A DNA stretch of 41,969 bases from Mogibacterium timidum ATCC 33093 (GTDB lineage Bacteria; Bacillota; Clostridia; Peptostreptococcales; Anaerovoracaceae), in the NCBI RefSeq assembly GCF_000525775.1, contig NZ_JALU01000013.1, forward strand, positions 1-41,969, given 5' to 3'. The notes below the pieces were generated by a model. The model saw only the letters and a program-made list of their open reading frames with translations, did no database searches and was not told the origin of the DNA. The number at the start of each line of letters is the position of its first letter. Position 1 is the stretch's first letter. Below are positions 14,229 to 22,554 of this stretch, piece by piece. A program made the translations under genes and the position numbers.

Positions 14229-14237
14229 ACTCGCAAA

Positions 14238-15935
14238 CTACTTCTCTGCCTTCGGCAGCTGAGGCTTCACATATACCGTTGCGTTGTGTGTAAAGATAAC
14301 CATACCCGGCTTAGCACCGCTTGGCTTCTTGACGTATTTTATAAGCGTAAAATCGACAGGCACGTTATCGCTGTCCTTGCCCTTGCTGTGATAAGCAGCG
14401 ATGGAAGCGGCTTCATAGATTGTTTCAGCAGGGATATCGTCCAGTGTCTCGCCGGCTTCTGTCACAAGGATGACGTGGGAGCCGGGAATGTCCTTGGTGT
14501 GAAACCACACGTCTGTGCGGCTGGCTGTCTTAGTCGTCAGTTGATCATTTTCCTTGTTGTTACGGCCGACAAAAACGTGATGACCGTCGGAAAGGGTGAA
14601 CTCCGGGGGAACCTGCTTCCGGTGCTTGCGCTTATAGCCGGGCTTAGTTCGGAACCTGATATACCCGGTTTCGATTAACTCGTCCTTGATCTGCTCCAGC
14701 TCATTTTCGGTAGCTGCAGACTCAATGCTCTGCAGCACGCTTTCGAGGTAGGTGATATCGGAGTCGACCTCTTCGAGCTGTACCGCCTTCTCCTTGAGTG
14801 CAGTGCGCGCCTTTGAATACTTCTTGAAGTAGTGCTGCGCGTTCTTGGAGCCGGAGAGCTTCTCGGATATCGGAATAGTGATATCGGAATCGTCGTAATA
14901 ATTTACTACCTCGACAGAGCGAGCACCGGGCTTTATCAGATGGAGGTTTGCGGTGAGCAGTTCACCGTACAGCCTGTATTTATCTGAATCTTCGGCTCTA
15001 AGCAGATCCTCGGACAGTCTCTTTTTCTTAAGAAGCGCCTTGTCCAGTGCGGACTTGGCAATCTTGTGCAGAGGCACCGATTTCTGTTTGATTATATTGG
15101 TGCCGGCGCGGTGCTGATAAAAGAACTCAACGCAGCTGCTCAAGCTGCTAAATGTCTGTTTTCGCAGCCCTTCATATTCCGACAGCTCGGTGATATGAAA
15201 CTCACGCGGGGTGTCATCGTCATTGAAATACACGACCGGCGCAGCCGAACCGCTCACAGCGGCCTCGGAGATCTCTCTGAGTCTTTCCGCAGGATCAACG
15301 GCAGCAATAAGCTCTCTGGCGATTGCCGGAGATATACCGGAAATACGGCTCATAATCAGCCTTTCGCTGAGCACTGTCCCCTCGCTGTCGGTAAAGTCTG
15401 CCGTCGTTACCTCGTTATAAGGTGTTTTATCCTGAGCAGGCGGGTATACGTAGGTGACTCCGGGCAGCAGCTGTCTGTACCTGTTTATGTCTATAGAAAT
15501 TCTCTTAATCGCATCGATGATCTTGCCTGTATCTATATCGACCAGCACGATGTTGCTGTGCTTACCCATAATCTCGACAATAAGGCGCTTGGAGGTTGTA
15601 AAGCCAAGCTCTGTCTGTGCCTCAATATCAATCTCTACAATCCGTTCTGCGCCCTTCTGTCTGACCGCGGTGATACGACCGCTCTGGATGTGTTTTCTGA
15701 GAAGCATACAGAAATTAGGGGGCTGCATCGGATTGCTGTACTTGCTCTCCGTGAGGCAGATGCGCGCAGACTGGCTGCCGCACGATGCAAGCAGCTTGAC
15801 GTTGCCCGCTCTTGTGTGAATCTGTATTAATAAATCCTCACCGCCGGGCTGATATATCTTCTCGATCTTGCCGAGCGTTATATCGTTCGCCAGCTCTGTG
15901 GCCATAGCGGATATGATGATGCCGTCAAATGCCAA
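14238..15935 (-). CDS. rqcH: Ribosome quality control factor RqcH (NFACT, Rqc2 homologue)
   Basis: Binds stalled 50S-peptidyl-tRNA complexes and adds C-terminal alanine tails that mark the peptide for decay; older annotations call it fibronectin-binding protein FbpA. 565 residues: NFACT-N (1-170), helix-hairpin-helix and coiled-coil parts (about 180-430), and NFACT-R (about 440-545; RTDVWFHTKDIPGSHVIL). I start it at TTG 15935 because TCCTT/AAGGA lies 7 nt upstream and the product then begins MAFDG, as in relatives. With that start the tRNA-binding pair at 97-98, Asp-Arg in Bacillus RqcH, reads Glu-Arg (KGAERIVEI). The longer frame to 15968 has no binding site. It ends 9 bp from the rluD stop, in convergent orientation. 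Confidence 0.93.
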   Translation of the reverse strand: MAFDGIIISAMATELANDITLGKIEKIYQPGGEDLLIQIHTRAGNVKLLASCGSQSARICLTESKYSNPMQPPNFCMLLRKHIQSGRITAVRQKGAERIVEIDIEAQTELGFTTSKRLIVEIMGKHSNIVLVDIDTGKIIDAIKRISIDINRYRQLLPGVTYVYPPAQDKTPYNEVTTADFTDSEGTVLSERLIMSRISGISPAIARELIAAVDPAERLREISEAAVSGSAAPVVYFNDDDTPREFHITELSEYEGLRKQTFSSLSSCVEFFYQHRAGTNIIKQKSVPLHKIAKSALDKALLKKKRLSEDLLRAEDSDKYRLYGELLTANLHLIKPGARSVEVVNYYDDSDITIPISEKLSGSKNAQHYFKKYSKARTALKEKAVQLEEVDSDITYLESVLQSIESAATENELEQIKDELIETGYIRFRTKPGYKRKHRKQVPPEFTLSDGHHVFVGRNNKENDQLTTKTASRTDVWFHTKDIPGSHVILVTEAGETLDDIPAETIYEAASIAAYHSKGKDSDNVPVDFTLIKYVKKPSGAKPGMVIFTHNATVYVKPQLPKAEK

Positions 15936-15981
15936 TTCGTATTCCTTTCCGGTGCTCACGTGATGCACGCTTTAGGGAGCC

Positions 15982-16078
15982 TTATGCATGCTCATCATGC
16001 ATAACAGCGCCCCGCCGTGCCGAGCATTTCCACCGGCACGATGGTAAATAGCATATCATGCAAATGCACATTTTTCAA
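15982..16078 (-). promoter_or_regulatory. rqcH promoter and two-hairpin leader
   Basis: On the minus strand TTGAAA (16073-16078), 17 bp and TATGCT (16050-16055) form a promoter. The leader of roughly 105 nt then contains a CGTGCCG/CGGCACG stem (16016-16040) and a perfect TTATGCATG/CATGCATAA stem with a 5-nt loop (15982-16004), ending about 45 nt before the start codon. Confidence 0.6.
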
Positions 16079-16096
16079 GGGTAGCAGGGTGTTGTG

Positions 16097-16125
16097 TTTA
16101 CTTTGAAATATATAAAGGATATAAT
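16097..16125 (+). promoter_or_regulatory. Promoter of yicC
   Basis: TTTACT (16097-16102) and a perfect TATAAT (16120-16125) are 17 bp apart. It is back to back with the rqcH promoter. Confidence 0.65.
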
Positions 16126-16155
16126 CAGTAGGCTAGATGAAAGGGAGGTAGACAC

Positions 16156-17046
16156 ATGGTCAAGAGTATGACGGGATATGGCAGAGGTATATACAGCGAT
16201 GAACAGAGGAGCATCACCGTAGAGATTAAAGCTGTGAATCACAGATACTGCGATATCAGCGTCAAGATGCCCAGGAGGTACTCTTTTGCAGAGGAGAAAA
16301 TCAAGGCCGCTGCCAAGGAAGTGCTGATGCGGGGCAAAATCGAGATAGGGGTGTCTATCGATAATTTTGGCAAAAGTGAGACAGATGTCAATCTGAATCT
16401 GGATGCTGCAAAGCGTTACTATGATGCGCTTACTGAGCTGGGTCAGAACTTCGACCTGTCCGGAGACGGGCAGATATCCTTGAGCTTGCTTGCAGGCATG
16501 ACAGATGTGCTTACGACGGTACCGGCTGCGGAGGATGAAGAGGAATTTGTGAGGGAGCTAATGACTGCTCTGGATGAAGCGCTCGCCGGCATTTCCGAGA
16601 TGAGAGCTGTTGAGGGTGAGAAGCTGGCAGCAGATATCCTCAAGAGGGCTGCTATTATGGAGAACACCAAGAACGCAATCGCTGAACGCGCTCCCAAGAT
16701 AGAGGTTGAATACAAGGAGAGATTGCATACCAGGATCAATGAGCTGCTGGATGGAAGCGTTGAGATTTCTGAGGAGCGACTTGCGCTTGAGGCTGCGGTG
16801 TTTGCCGACAAGTCTAATATAACTGAGGAACTGGTACGGCTCGGCAGTCATATCGACCAGCTGAGGAGCTTTATAAACAGCGAAGAAGAAGCCGTTGGCA
16901 AGAAAATCGACTTCCTGGTGCAGGAGATGAACAGGGAGGCTAACACTATAGGCTCCAAGGCAAATGACATGGAGATCACCTCGAGAATGCTCGAGCTCAA
17001 GGCAGAGATTGAGAAGATCCGCGAGCAGGTGCAGAACATCGAGTAG
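16156..17046 (+). CDS. yicC: YicC/YloC endoribonuclease family protein
   Basis: A 296-residue protein with the conserved opening VKSMTGYGRG, then ITVEIKAVNHRYCDISVKMP, and the C-terminal DUF1732-type end KKIDFLVQEMNREANTIGSK, then EITSRMLELKAEIEKIREQV. YicC proteins act as RNases or RNase adaptors. The gene is almost always followed by gmk in Firmicutes (or remA then gmk), as here. AAGGGAGG precedes ATG 16156. The remA gene often found between them is absent. Confidence 0.92.
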   Translation: MVKSMTGYGRGIYSDEQRSITVEIKAVNHRYCDISVKMPRRYSFAEEKIKAAAKEVLMRGKIEIGVSIDNFGKSETDVNLNLDAAKRYYDALTELGQNFDLSGDGQISLSLLAGMTDVLTTVPAAEDEEEFVRELMTALDEALAGISEMRAVEGEKLAADILKRAAIMENTKNAIAERAPKIEVEYKERLHTRINELLDGSVEISEERLALEAAVFADKSNITEELVRLGSHIDQLRSFINSEEEAVGKKIDFLVQEMNREANTIGSKANDMEITSRMLELKAEIEKIREQVQNIE

Positions 17047-17119
17047 TACGGCTGTACGGCATGTGATGCGGGATTTGCAAGGATTAACGTAAATACTGCT
17101 AGAGAGAATTCGGCTTTTA

Positions 17120-17128
17120 TGGTATAAT
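17120..17128 (+). promoter_or_regulatory. Extended -10 promoter of gmk
   Basis: TGGTATAAT (17120-17128) is a full extended -10 without a good -35 in the yicC-gmk gap, giving gmk-rpoZ its own start near 17135. Confidence 0.6.
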
Positions 17129-17159
17129 ACAAGCCAAATATTCAGTATAGGAGACAGCA

Positions 17160-17786
17160 ATGGGAAAGTCCGGCCATAACGACGGCAGACTCTTTGTTAT
17201 CTCGGGGCCGTCGGGCGCAGGAAAGGGTACTATTTGCAAGCGTTTGCTTAAGGCTATAGATATCTCGCTTTCGATTTCGATGACGACCAGAGCGCCCAGA
17301 CCGGGTGAGATAGATGGCAAAGACTATTATTTTGTGACGGTAGAAGAGTTCGAAGAAAAGATCAGGAACGGCGATATGCTTGAATATGCGAGGGTGTTTG
17401 ACAACATTTACGGTACACCTAAGGATATGGTGATCAAGCAACTCGAGAAAGGCAGAGATGTCATACTAGAGATTGATGTGCAGGGAGGACTGCAGGTCAA
17501 AGAGAAGATGCAGGAGCAGGCAGTTCTGGTATTTGTGCTTCCGCCTGACCTTGATACGCTCCGCCGGAGGATTATCAACCGAGGCACCGAGACTGAAGAA
17601 GTAATCGATAAGAGATTTAACGAGGCTATCAATGAGATAAAGCTGATTGGCGAATATGATTACTGTATCGTCAACGACGAGCTTGACGAAGCCGTATATG
17701 ATCTGCAGGCGATAATCATGGCCGAGAGACGGCGAGTGCCGGACAAGATCATGCCAATCGTTAGAGAATATGAGAAGGGACTATAG
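17160..17786 (+). CDS. gmk: Guanylate kinase
   Basis: Converts GMP (and dGMP) with ATP to GDP in purine nucleotide supply. The 208 residues match the family. The P-loop is SGPSGAGKGTI (about residue 16), the GMP-binding part is MTTRAPRPGEIDGKDYYFVT, followed by NIYGTPK and EIDVQGGLQVKEK. The lid carries RIINRGTETEEVIDKR. TAGGAGA precedes ATG 17160. rpoZ follows 14 bp later, the usual order. Confidence 0.97.
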   Translation: MGKSGHNDGRLFVISGPSGAGKGTICKRLLKAIDISLSISMTTRAPRPGEIDGKDYYFVTVEEFEEKIRNGDMLEYARVFDNIYGTPKDMVIKQLEKGRDVILEIDVQGGLQVKEKMQEQAVLVFVLPPDLDTLRRRIINRGTETEEVIDKRFNEAINEIKLIGEYDYCIVNDELDEAVYDLQAIIMAERRRVPDKIMPIVREYEKGL

Positions 17787-17800
17787 GAGGTACATTAATC

Positions 17801-18157
17801 ATGATGCTATATCCGGCAATTAACGAGCTTAACGAGCTAACTGACAGCAGATACACGCTGGTTGTGCTAGCTGCCAAGAGAGCCAGAGATATTATAGATG
17901 GCAAGCCTGTGCTGACAGAGGTTGATGCTGAGAGGCCTGTGAGCCTTGCAACTAATGAGATTGCAGAGGGGAAGATCAAATATAAGAGAGTCGATGCACC
18001 TGTGGAGAAGGCTGAGACTGCTTCGTTTGATAAATTTGAGCTTGCACTTGATGGAGATGATGTAGAGCCATCGGCAGCATTTGAGTCAGAAGCGGCTGTC
18101 GATGGAGAGATAGAGGCGGCAGTGTCCGATTCAGATACTGTAGAGCAGGACGCATAG
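17801..18157 (+). CDS. rpoZ: RNA polymerase omega subunit
   Basis: A small subunit that helps beta-prime folding and assembly. Residues 1-70 contain the omega fold (MLYPAINELNELTDSRYTLV, then VLAAKRARDI and NEIAEGKIKY). The remaining 48 residues are an acidic alanine/glutamate/aspartate tail not needed by the fold and probably disordered. GGAGGT precedes ATG ATG at 17801. A terminator follows the stop. Confidence 0.93.
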   Translation: MMLYPAINELNELTDSRYTLVVLAAKRARDIIDGKPVLTEVDAERPVSLATNEIAEGKIKYKRVDAPVEKAETASFDKFELALDGDDVEPSAAFESEAAVDGEIEAAVSDSDTVEQDA

Positions 18158-18182
18158 GTTGCATGATGTAATATGGTAGTTG

Positions 18183-18212
18183 AAATGGAAGTCGTCATGA
18201 TTTCCATTTTTT
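18183..18212 (+). terminator. Terminator after rpoZ
   Basis: AAATGGAA (18183-18190) pairs with TTCCATTT (18202-18209), loop of 11 nt, running into a T-tract to 18212. It closes yicC-gmk-rpoZ. Confidence 0.8.
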
Positions 18213-18267
18213 GTGTATAGATGATTTATAGGCGGTACGATGGAGAGTTATTTTAGAGAGATTGCAT

Positions 18268-19767
18268 ATGGGAAATAGTGTTGAGACAGACCTGATGAAG
18301 CTGATTGTCGCACTCAACCAATCTCAATCCGGCGGTCAGGATGTTCATATAGAAGAAAAGAAGTACGGGCTAATTGGCGGCAGTGTCAGTCACAGCTTAT
18401 CCAAGAGGCTGCACGGGCTGATTGGGGGCTATGCGTACAACCTTATCGAGCTCAGAGATGCTGACAGACTCGGAGAGGTGGTGCGTATGCCGGGATACTA
18501 TGGCTTTAACATCACAAATCCTTATAAAGAAGCGATCATTGAGCATCTGGATGAGCTGTCTGAAGAGGCTGAGGCAATCGGTGCTGTCAACACGGTCAGG
18601 AAGCTGCCGGATGGCAGGCTTAAAGGCTATAACACAGATTATCTGGGGCTGATGAAGATCTTTGCGCCGGGCTCTGCAGAGGGGAAAAAGGTTGCTGTAC
18701 TCGGAACGGGAGGAGCTTCGTTATCCGCAGCATATGCAATGCAAATGCTCGGTGCGCGAGAGATTTGCCGCATATCCCGCAGTTCGGAGAGAGCTGCTAA
18801 CGGTATATATGGATATCGGGATTCATACTGGCATGATGCAGAGGTGATTATCAATGCGACTCCGGTTGGCATGTTTCCGGACAATGGCAGGTCACCTCTG
18901 GATAGCGTTGATATGTCTTGGGATAAGCTGAGCAGTGCAGAAATGGCGGTGGATTTAATCTACAATCCGCACAGAACGAAGTTCCTGCAGGACGCATCAG
19001 CTGCAGGGGTATCCACGATTGGTGGACTCGGAATGCTCATCTGGCAGGGCATCTACGCCAGGGATATCTGGGAGGGTCGCGAGATGGAACCGGATTATTC
19101 GCTGGCAGCATCTGTGATGGAGAGATTGCTCCGCGAACAGCTCAACCTGGTGACTGTCGGAATGCCGGGAAGCGGCAAATCCTCGATAACGAAGCAAGTT
19201 GCTTATGCGCTTAAGCGAAAATTTATAGATATAGACAGGGCGATAGCTAAGGATGTGGGGCGTCCGATAAATTCGATCATCAATAGAGATGGAATTGAGG
19301 CTTTTCGAGGGCTTGAGTACGATAAAATCAGGGAAATCTGCTCCGGGAACTATCTGGCAGTTGCAACCGGCGGTGGGGCGATACTGAACGAAGCAAACAG
19401 AGAGCTTATACGAGAGAACAGCGTTGTCATCTATATAGATCGACCTGCGAAGTTCTTGGCTACCAAGAACAGACCTGTCAGTCAGAAACGGGGCGTTCAT
19501 GTGCTGTACAAGGAACGCGGGCAGATATACAGAGACGTTGCAGACGTTAGGGTCCGCAATCGCTATAAGTTTGGAGCTGCGAAGCAGCCGGATGGTAAAA
19601 GCAGACAGACGATGGACAAGCAACGGATGAAGCCGGAGCAGTCGCAGTACATGAGAGATATTAAAAGATTTGCAAGAAGCATAGCCAAGAAATACAAGCA
19701 GCACATCCATGAGATTGTGGAACGCGACATGCGAGGCATCAGCGGTCAGGCAGAAAGGGATAGATGA
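18268..19767 (+). CDS. aroE-aroK: Fused shikimate dehydrogenase - shikimate kinase
   Basis: One 499-residue chain for two consecutive chorismate-pathway steps. Residues about 32-285 are AroE: GLIGGSVSHSLSKRLHG, catalytic lysine in NITNPYKEAI (K87), GAVNTV (N108), catalytic Asp in YNTDYLGL (D124), the NADP loop LGTGGAS and NATPVGM. Residues about 292-450 are shikimate kinase: P-loop VGMPGSGKSS, FIDIDRAI, AFRGLEYD, ATGGGAIL and the lid arginine in TKNRPVSQ. So both halves look active. A 30-residue N-terminal lead and a basic C-terminal tail (about 450-499) are extra. ATG 18268 is preferred to the in-frame TTG 18262; the binding site is weak. No other aro gene is in the window. Confidence 0.92.
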   Translation: MGNSVETDLMKLIVALNQSQSGGQDVHIEEKKYGLIGGSVSHSLSKRLHGLIGGYAYNLIELRDADRLGEVVRMPGYYGFNITNPYKEAIIEHLDELSEEAEAIGAVNTVRKLPDGRLKGYNTDYLGLMKIFAPGSAEGKKVAVLGTGGASLSAAYAMQMLGAREICRISRSSERAANGIYGYRDSYWHDAEVIINATPVGMFPDNGRSPLDSVDMSWDKLSSAEMAVDLIYNPHRTKFLQDASAAGVSTIGGLGMLIWQGIYARDIWEGREMEPDYSLAASVMERLLREQLNLVTVGMPGSGKSSITKQVAYALKRKFIDIDRAIAKDVGRPINSIINRDGIEAFRGLEYDKIREICSGNYLAVATGGGAILNEANRELIRENSVVIYIDRPAKFLATKNRPVSQKRGVHVLYKERGQIYRDVADVRVRNRYKFGAAKQPDGKSRQTMDKQRMKPEQSQYMRDIKRFARSIAKKYKQHIHEIVERDMRGISGQAERDR

Positions 19768-19826
19768 AGCTTCCGGTTATCAATGTACCTGATAATAAAT
19801 GCAGACAATCAATAACAAAGATAAAG

Positions 19827-19864
19827 CAGGTGACTCTCAGATGAGAGCCGCCTGTTACGTTTTT
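19827..19864 (+). terminator. Terminator after the aroE-aroK fusion
   Basis: An imperfect stem joins CAGG...CTCTC (19827-19839) to GAGAG...CCTG (19843-19854) with an AGAT-type loop, and TTTTT ends at 19864. The strand beyond it (19865-19942) holds no gene and leads to the convergent NSS gene. Confidence 0.7.
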
Positions 19865-19942
19865 GTTATATGCCGACAACTGTCACTCAGTGTCGTTGAA
19901 GCCCTGCGCTGCCGGAGTACAGAGCAGAGCATAGCCCGGGCT

Positions 19943-21343
19943 CTAGAACAAATCTAGACCAAAGAATGTGTTGAGCTGCCCTATAAGTATGAAGAATGTG
20001 AATATAGGTGCAACCCACTTGATGCAGAATCTGTAGAATTTCTCCGACTTGAATTCTGAACCGATATGAACCTCTTCAGGAAGGACGTTTGGACGCACCC
20101 AACCGAAGATGATGGTCGTGATGAACGCGCCGAACGGCATCAGCAGACCTTCAGCCAGCAGGTCGAAGCCATCGAGCCAGATGAACTTTCCGAACATAGG
20201 TGGCAAATATTTGCCAAGTCCGTCGCACGCTACAAGGAGTCCCATGCACAGACACACCAGCCCGAATATCCAAGCGAGCTTTTTGCGCTGGTTGCCCTTA
20301 CCTTTTCTGATACCGTAATCGATAAATGAACCGATGATTGCTTCGAGTACTGACATCGAGGATGTTATAGCAGCTATTACTACCAGTCCGTAGAACAGAA
20401 CTCCGAATATTGGACCCAGCTTGCCCATACCGTTAAATACGGTCTGCAGAGTCATGTACAGCAGGCCGACTCCGCCCTGTGGGCTCTGTCCGCTTGCAAA
20501 TACCGCAGGCATGATAGCAAGTCCGGCCATGAGAGCAATGACGGTGTCTGCGACAGGAATTATTAAGCTGCTTCTCTCTATGTTCTGATCCTTCTTCATA
20601 TAAGAACCGTATGTAACCAGTATACCCATACCTAGTGACAGCGAGAAGAATACCTGGCCGCCGGCTGCAGCGAGAACCGTTATCCAGCCTGTTCCCTTGA
20701 ATACGGAGAAGTTTGGCTTGAACAGAAAGGCTATACCTTCCGAAGCTCCGGGAAGCGTGACACTTCTGATGATTATTATCAGCAGCATGAAGAACAGTGC
20801 CGGCATAGCAATCTTATTGAAGCGCTCGATTCCTTCGGAGAGGCCGCGGGCAACTATTATTATTGTAAGAACAAGGAAGATTGCTGTAAAAACAGATGAC
20901 TGTAATCTGTCTGAAGAAAGCTGTGCAAAATAGTCAGGGCCGTCCATACCGTTAACACCCCATTTTGCGCCAAAGAGGTCACCGAGATTTGCAATTGTAT
21001 ACTTCAGACAATATCCGCCAAGGTACGAATAGAATCCAAGGATGAAGAAAGGAGCTAGAGCTCCGAACCACCCGACGATTGTGTATTTCTTGCTGATTGC
21101 GTGATATGCAAGGATGATTGAACTGTTGGTCTTTCTGCCCAGGGACAGCTCGGTCATGATTAATACGTATCCGGCAAATACGGCCAGTATCAGGTATAGG
21201 ATCAGGAAGGCAAAGCCTCCATTCATTCCCAGCTTATACGGGAATCCCCACAAATTACCGAGTCCAACGGCAGAACCTATAGCAGCGAGCATGAAACCCA
21301 GTGAGCTGCCCCAAGATTCTCTCTTAGCTTTCTTGTTTTGCAT
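19943..21343 (-). CDS. Sodium:neurotransmitter-symporter (NSS) family amino-acid transporter
   Basis: A LeuT-fold sodium-coupled carrier of 466 residues with about 11-12 membrane spans. TM1 bears AIGSAVGLGNLWGFPYKLG, the sodium and substrate site. The arginine that usually follows this tryptophan (LeuT R30, part of the outer gate) is glycine here (G33). TM6 and TM8 regions include FFSLSLGMGILVTYGSYM and ITSSMSVLEAIIGSFIDYG. GGAGGAACAAAA-ATG gives a firm start at 21343. Bacterial relatives move leucine, alanine, tyrosine or tryptophan; the substrate here is not readable. Monocistronic with its own promoter. Confidence 0.92.
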   Translation of the reverse strand: MQNKKAKRESWGSSLGFMLAAIGSAVGLGNLWGFPYKLGMNGGFAFLILYLILAVFAGYVLIMTELSLGRKTNSSIILAYHAISKKYTIVGWFGALAPFFILGFYSYLGGYCLKYTIANLGDLFGAKWGVNGMDGPDYFAQLSSDRLQSSVFTAIFLVLTIIIVARGLSEGIERFNKIAMPALFFMLLIIIIRSVTLPGASEGIAFLFKPNFSVFKGTGWITVLAAAGGQVFFSLSLGMGILVTYGSYMKKDQNIERSSLIIPVADTVIALMAGLAIMPAVFASGQSPQGGVGLLYMTLQTVFNGMGKLGPIFGVLFYGLVVIAAITSSMSVLEAIIGSFIDYGIRKGKGNQRKKLAWIFGLVCLCMGLLVACDGLGKYLPPMFGKFIWLDGFDLLAEGLLMPFGAFITTIIFGWVRPNVLPEEVHIGSEFKSEKFYRFCIKWVAPIFTFFILIGQLNTFFGLDLF

Positions 21344-21383
21344 TTTTGTTCCTCCGATTAAATTTTGCTTCGTGAATGATGAT

Positions 21384-21413
21384 ATTATACAAGAATAGAA
21401 AATAGTTTGTCAA
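21384..21413 (-). promoter_or_regulatory. Promoter of the NSS gene
   Basis: Minus-strand TTGACA (21408-21413) and TATAAT (21384-21389), both perfect, with 18 bp between. The next 120 bases (21414-21530) are extremely AT-rich and separate it from the divergent ABC promoter. Confidence 0.8.
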
Positions 21414-21530
21414 CATATACAAAAAACTTATTTAAATTATAAATATAAATACAAAATTAGACTTCGCAAAATATAAAAATTCTATTTTTAATAAAATTAA
21501 TATAAAATTTTAAAAAGTCATAAAAAGACA

Positions 21531-21609
21531 TTGACATGTTCAGGAGGCGGTGGTACTATTGCATCATCACATCAGCGCTTTACTACGGTAAATTAAAGAA
21601 GCAAAGCGC
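21531..21609 (+). promoter_or_regulatory. Promoter and structured leader of the amino-acid ABC genes
   Basis: TTGACA (21531-21536), 17 bp, TACTAT (21554-21559) with an extended TGG. The leader then offers GCGCTTT (21575-21581) pairing with AAAGCGC (21603-21609), or alternatively a TTTAC/GTAAA stem (21579-21592) capped by the stable UACG tetraloop. The two folds share bases 21579-21581, so they compete. Confidence 0.6.
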
Positions 21610-21652
21610 AACACGGATGATTTAGAGGAAGCATTAAAGAGGAGAGATTAAG

Positions 21653-22471
21653 ATGAACAGCAAGATGAAGAAAGTGATTGCTATCGGGCTCACAGCGATG
21701 ACCGTGCTCGGACTCACAGGCTGCGGAGCCGGTTCCAAGTCGGATCTGGAGTATGTAAAGGACAAGGGCGAGCTCATTGTCGGACTCGACGATACTTTTG
21801 CCCCTATGGGATTTCGCGACAAGGATAACAAGCTGATTGGCTTTGATATTGACTTGGCTAAGGCGGTTACTAAGGAAATGGGAATCAAGGTCAAGTTCCG
21901 GCCTATCGACTGGTCGGCTAAGGAGGGTGAGCTCAAGTCTAAGAATATCGACTGCGTGTGGAATGGTATGTCCGCTACGCCGGACAGGCAGAAGAGTATG
22001 TCATTATCCAAGAAGTATCTGCAGAACAGAATCCTCATAATGTCGCTTGACCCCAATGTAAAGGTCAACAGCGCAGATGACCTTAAGAATATGAAGCTTG
22101 GAACTCAGGCAGATTCCGCTGCTCTGGAGGCTATCAAGAAGGATGACAAATACAAGGAATTCAAGGATAACGTGTCTGAGTATAAGACTTATGACGAGGC
22201 TATTCTCGACATGAAGGCAGGTCGTGTGCAGGCTGTAGCAATTGACGAGGTGTACGCAATATATAATAATAAGAACAAGGATACACTTTATGAATCGCCA
22301 TTCAATTTCGGAGCTGACTACTATGCAGTGGGCTTCCGCAAGGGTGACAAGAAGCTAACAGCTGAGGTAAACAAGGCCTTTAAGGCTGTAATCGACAGCG
22401 GGGAAGCTCAGAAAATCAGTGAGAAGTGGTTCGGCAAGAACATGGTTGTATTCGAAGGATACGACAAATAA
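21653..22471 (+). CDS. Amino-acid ABC transporter substrate-binding lipoprotein
   Basis: A family-3 (SBP_bac_3) solute receptor of 272 residues. The signal peptide ends in lipobox LTGC with lipidated Cys24. The fold follows with GELIVGLDDTFAPMGFRDKD, GFDIDLAKAVTKEMG, then IDCVWNGMSATPDRQKSMSL and late GADYYAVGFRKGDKKL. These features fit polar amino acids or cystine; the exact ligand is unknown. ATG 21653 follows GAGGAGAG. The permease gene lies 80 bp downstream across a strong hairpin. No ATPase gene is found with them. Confidence 0.93.
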   Translation: MNSKMKKVIAIGLTAMTVLGLTGCGAGSKSDLEYVKDKGELIVGLDDTFAPMGFRDKDNKLIGFDIDLAKAVTKEMGIKVKFRPIDWSAKEGELKSKNIDCVWNGMSATPDRQKSMSLSKKYLQNRILIMSLDPNVKVNSADDLKNMKLGTQADSAALEAIKKDDKYKEFKDNVSEYKTYDEAILDMKAGRVQAVAIDEVYAIYNNKNKDTLYESPFNFGADYYAVGFRKGDKKLTAEVNKAFKAVIDSGEAQKISEKWFGKNMVVFEGYDK

Positions 22472-22508
22472 GCAGCTAATATACAATTAATTACGATATG
22501 AGCTGAAC

Positions 22509-22532
22509 AGCCAATGCCGCCCGGCATTGGCT
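22509..22532 (+). promoter_or_regulatory. Perfect hairpin between receptor and permease genes
   Basis: AGCCAATGCC and GGCATTGGCT form a 10-bp stem with a GCCC loop. There is no T-run. Such hairpins commonly protect the upstream receptor mRNA or cause partial termination, so more receptor than permease is made. Confidence 0.7.
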
Positions 22533-22554
22533 ATCTATATTAAAGGAGATTATG

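Noticed and set aside
21414-21530. Very AT-rich stretch as an origin or DnaA-box cluster
   Set aside because: No TTATCCACA-type boxes and no dnaA/dnaN neighbourhood; it simply separates two divergent promoters.
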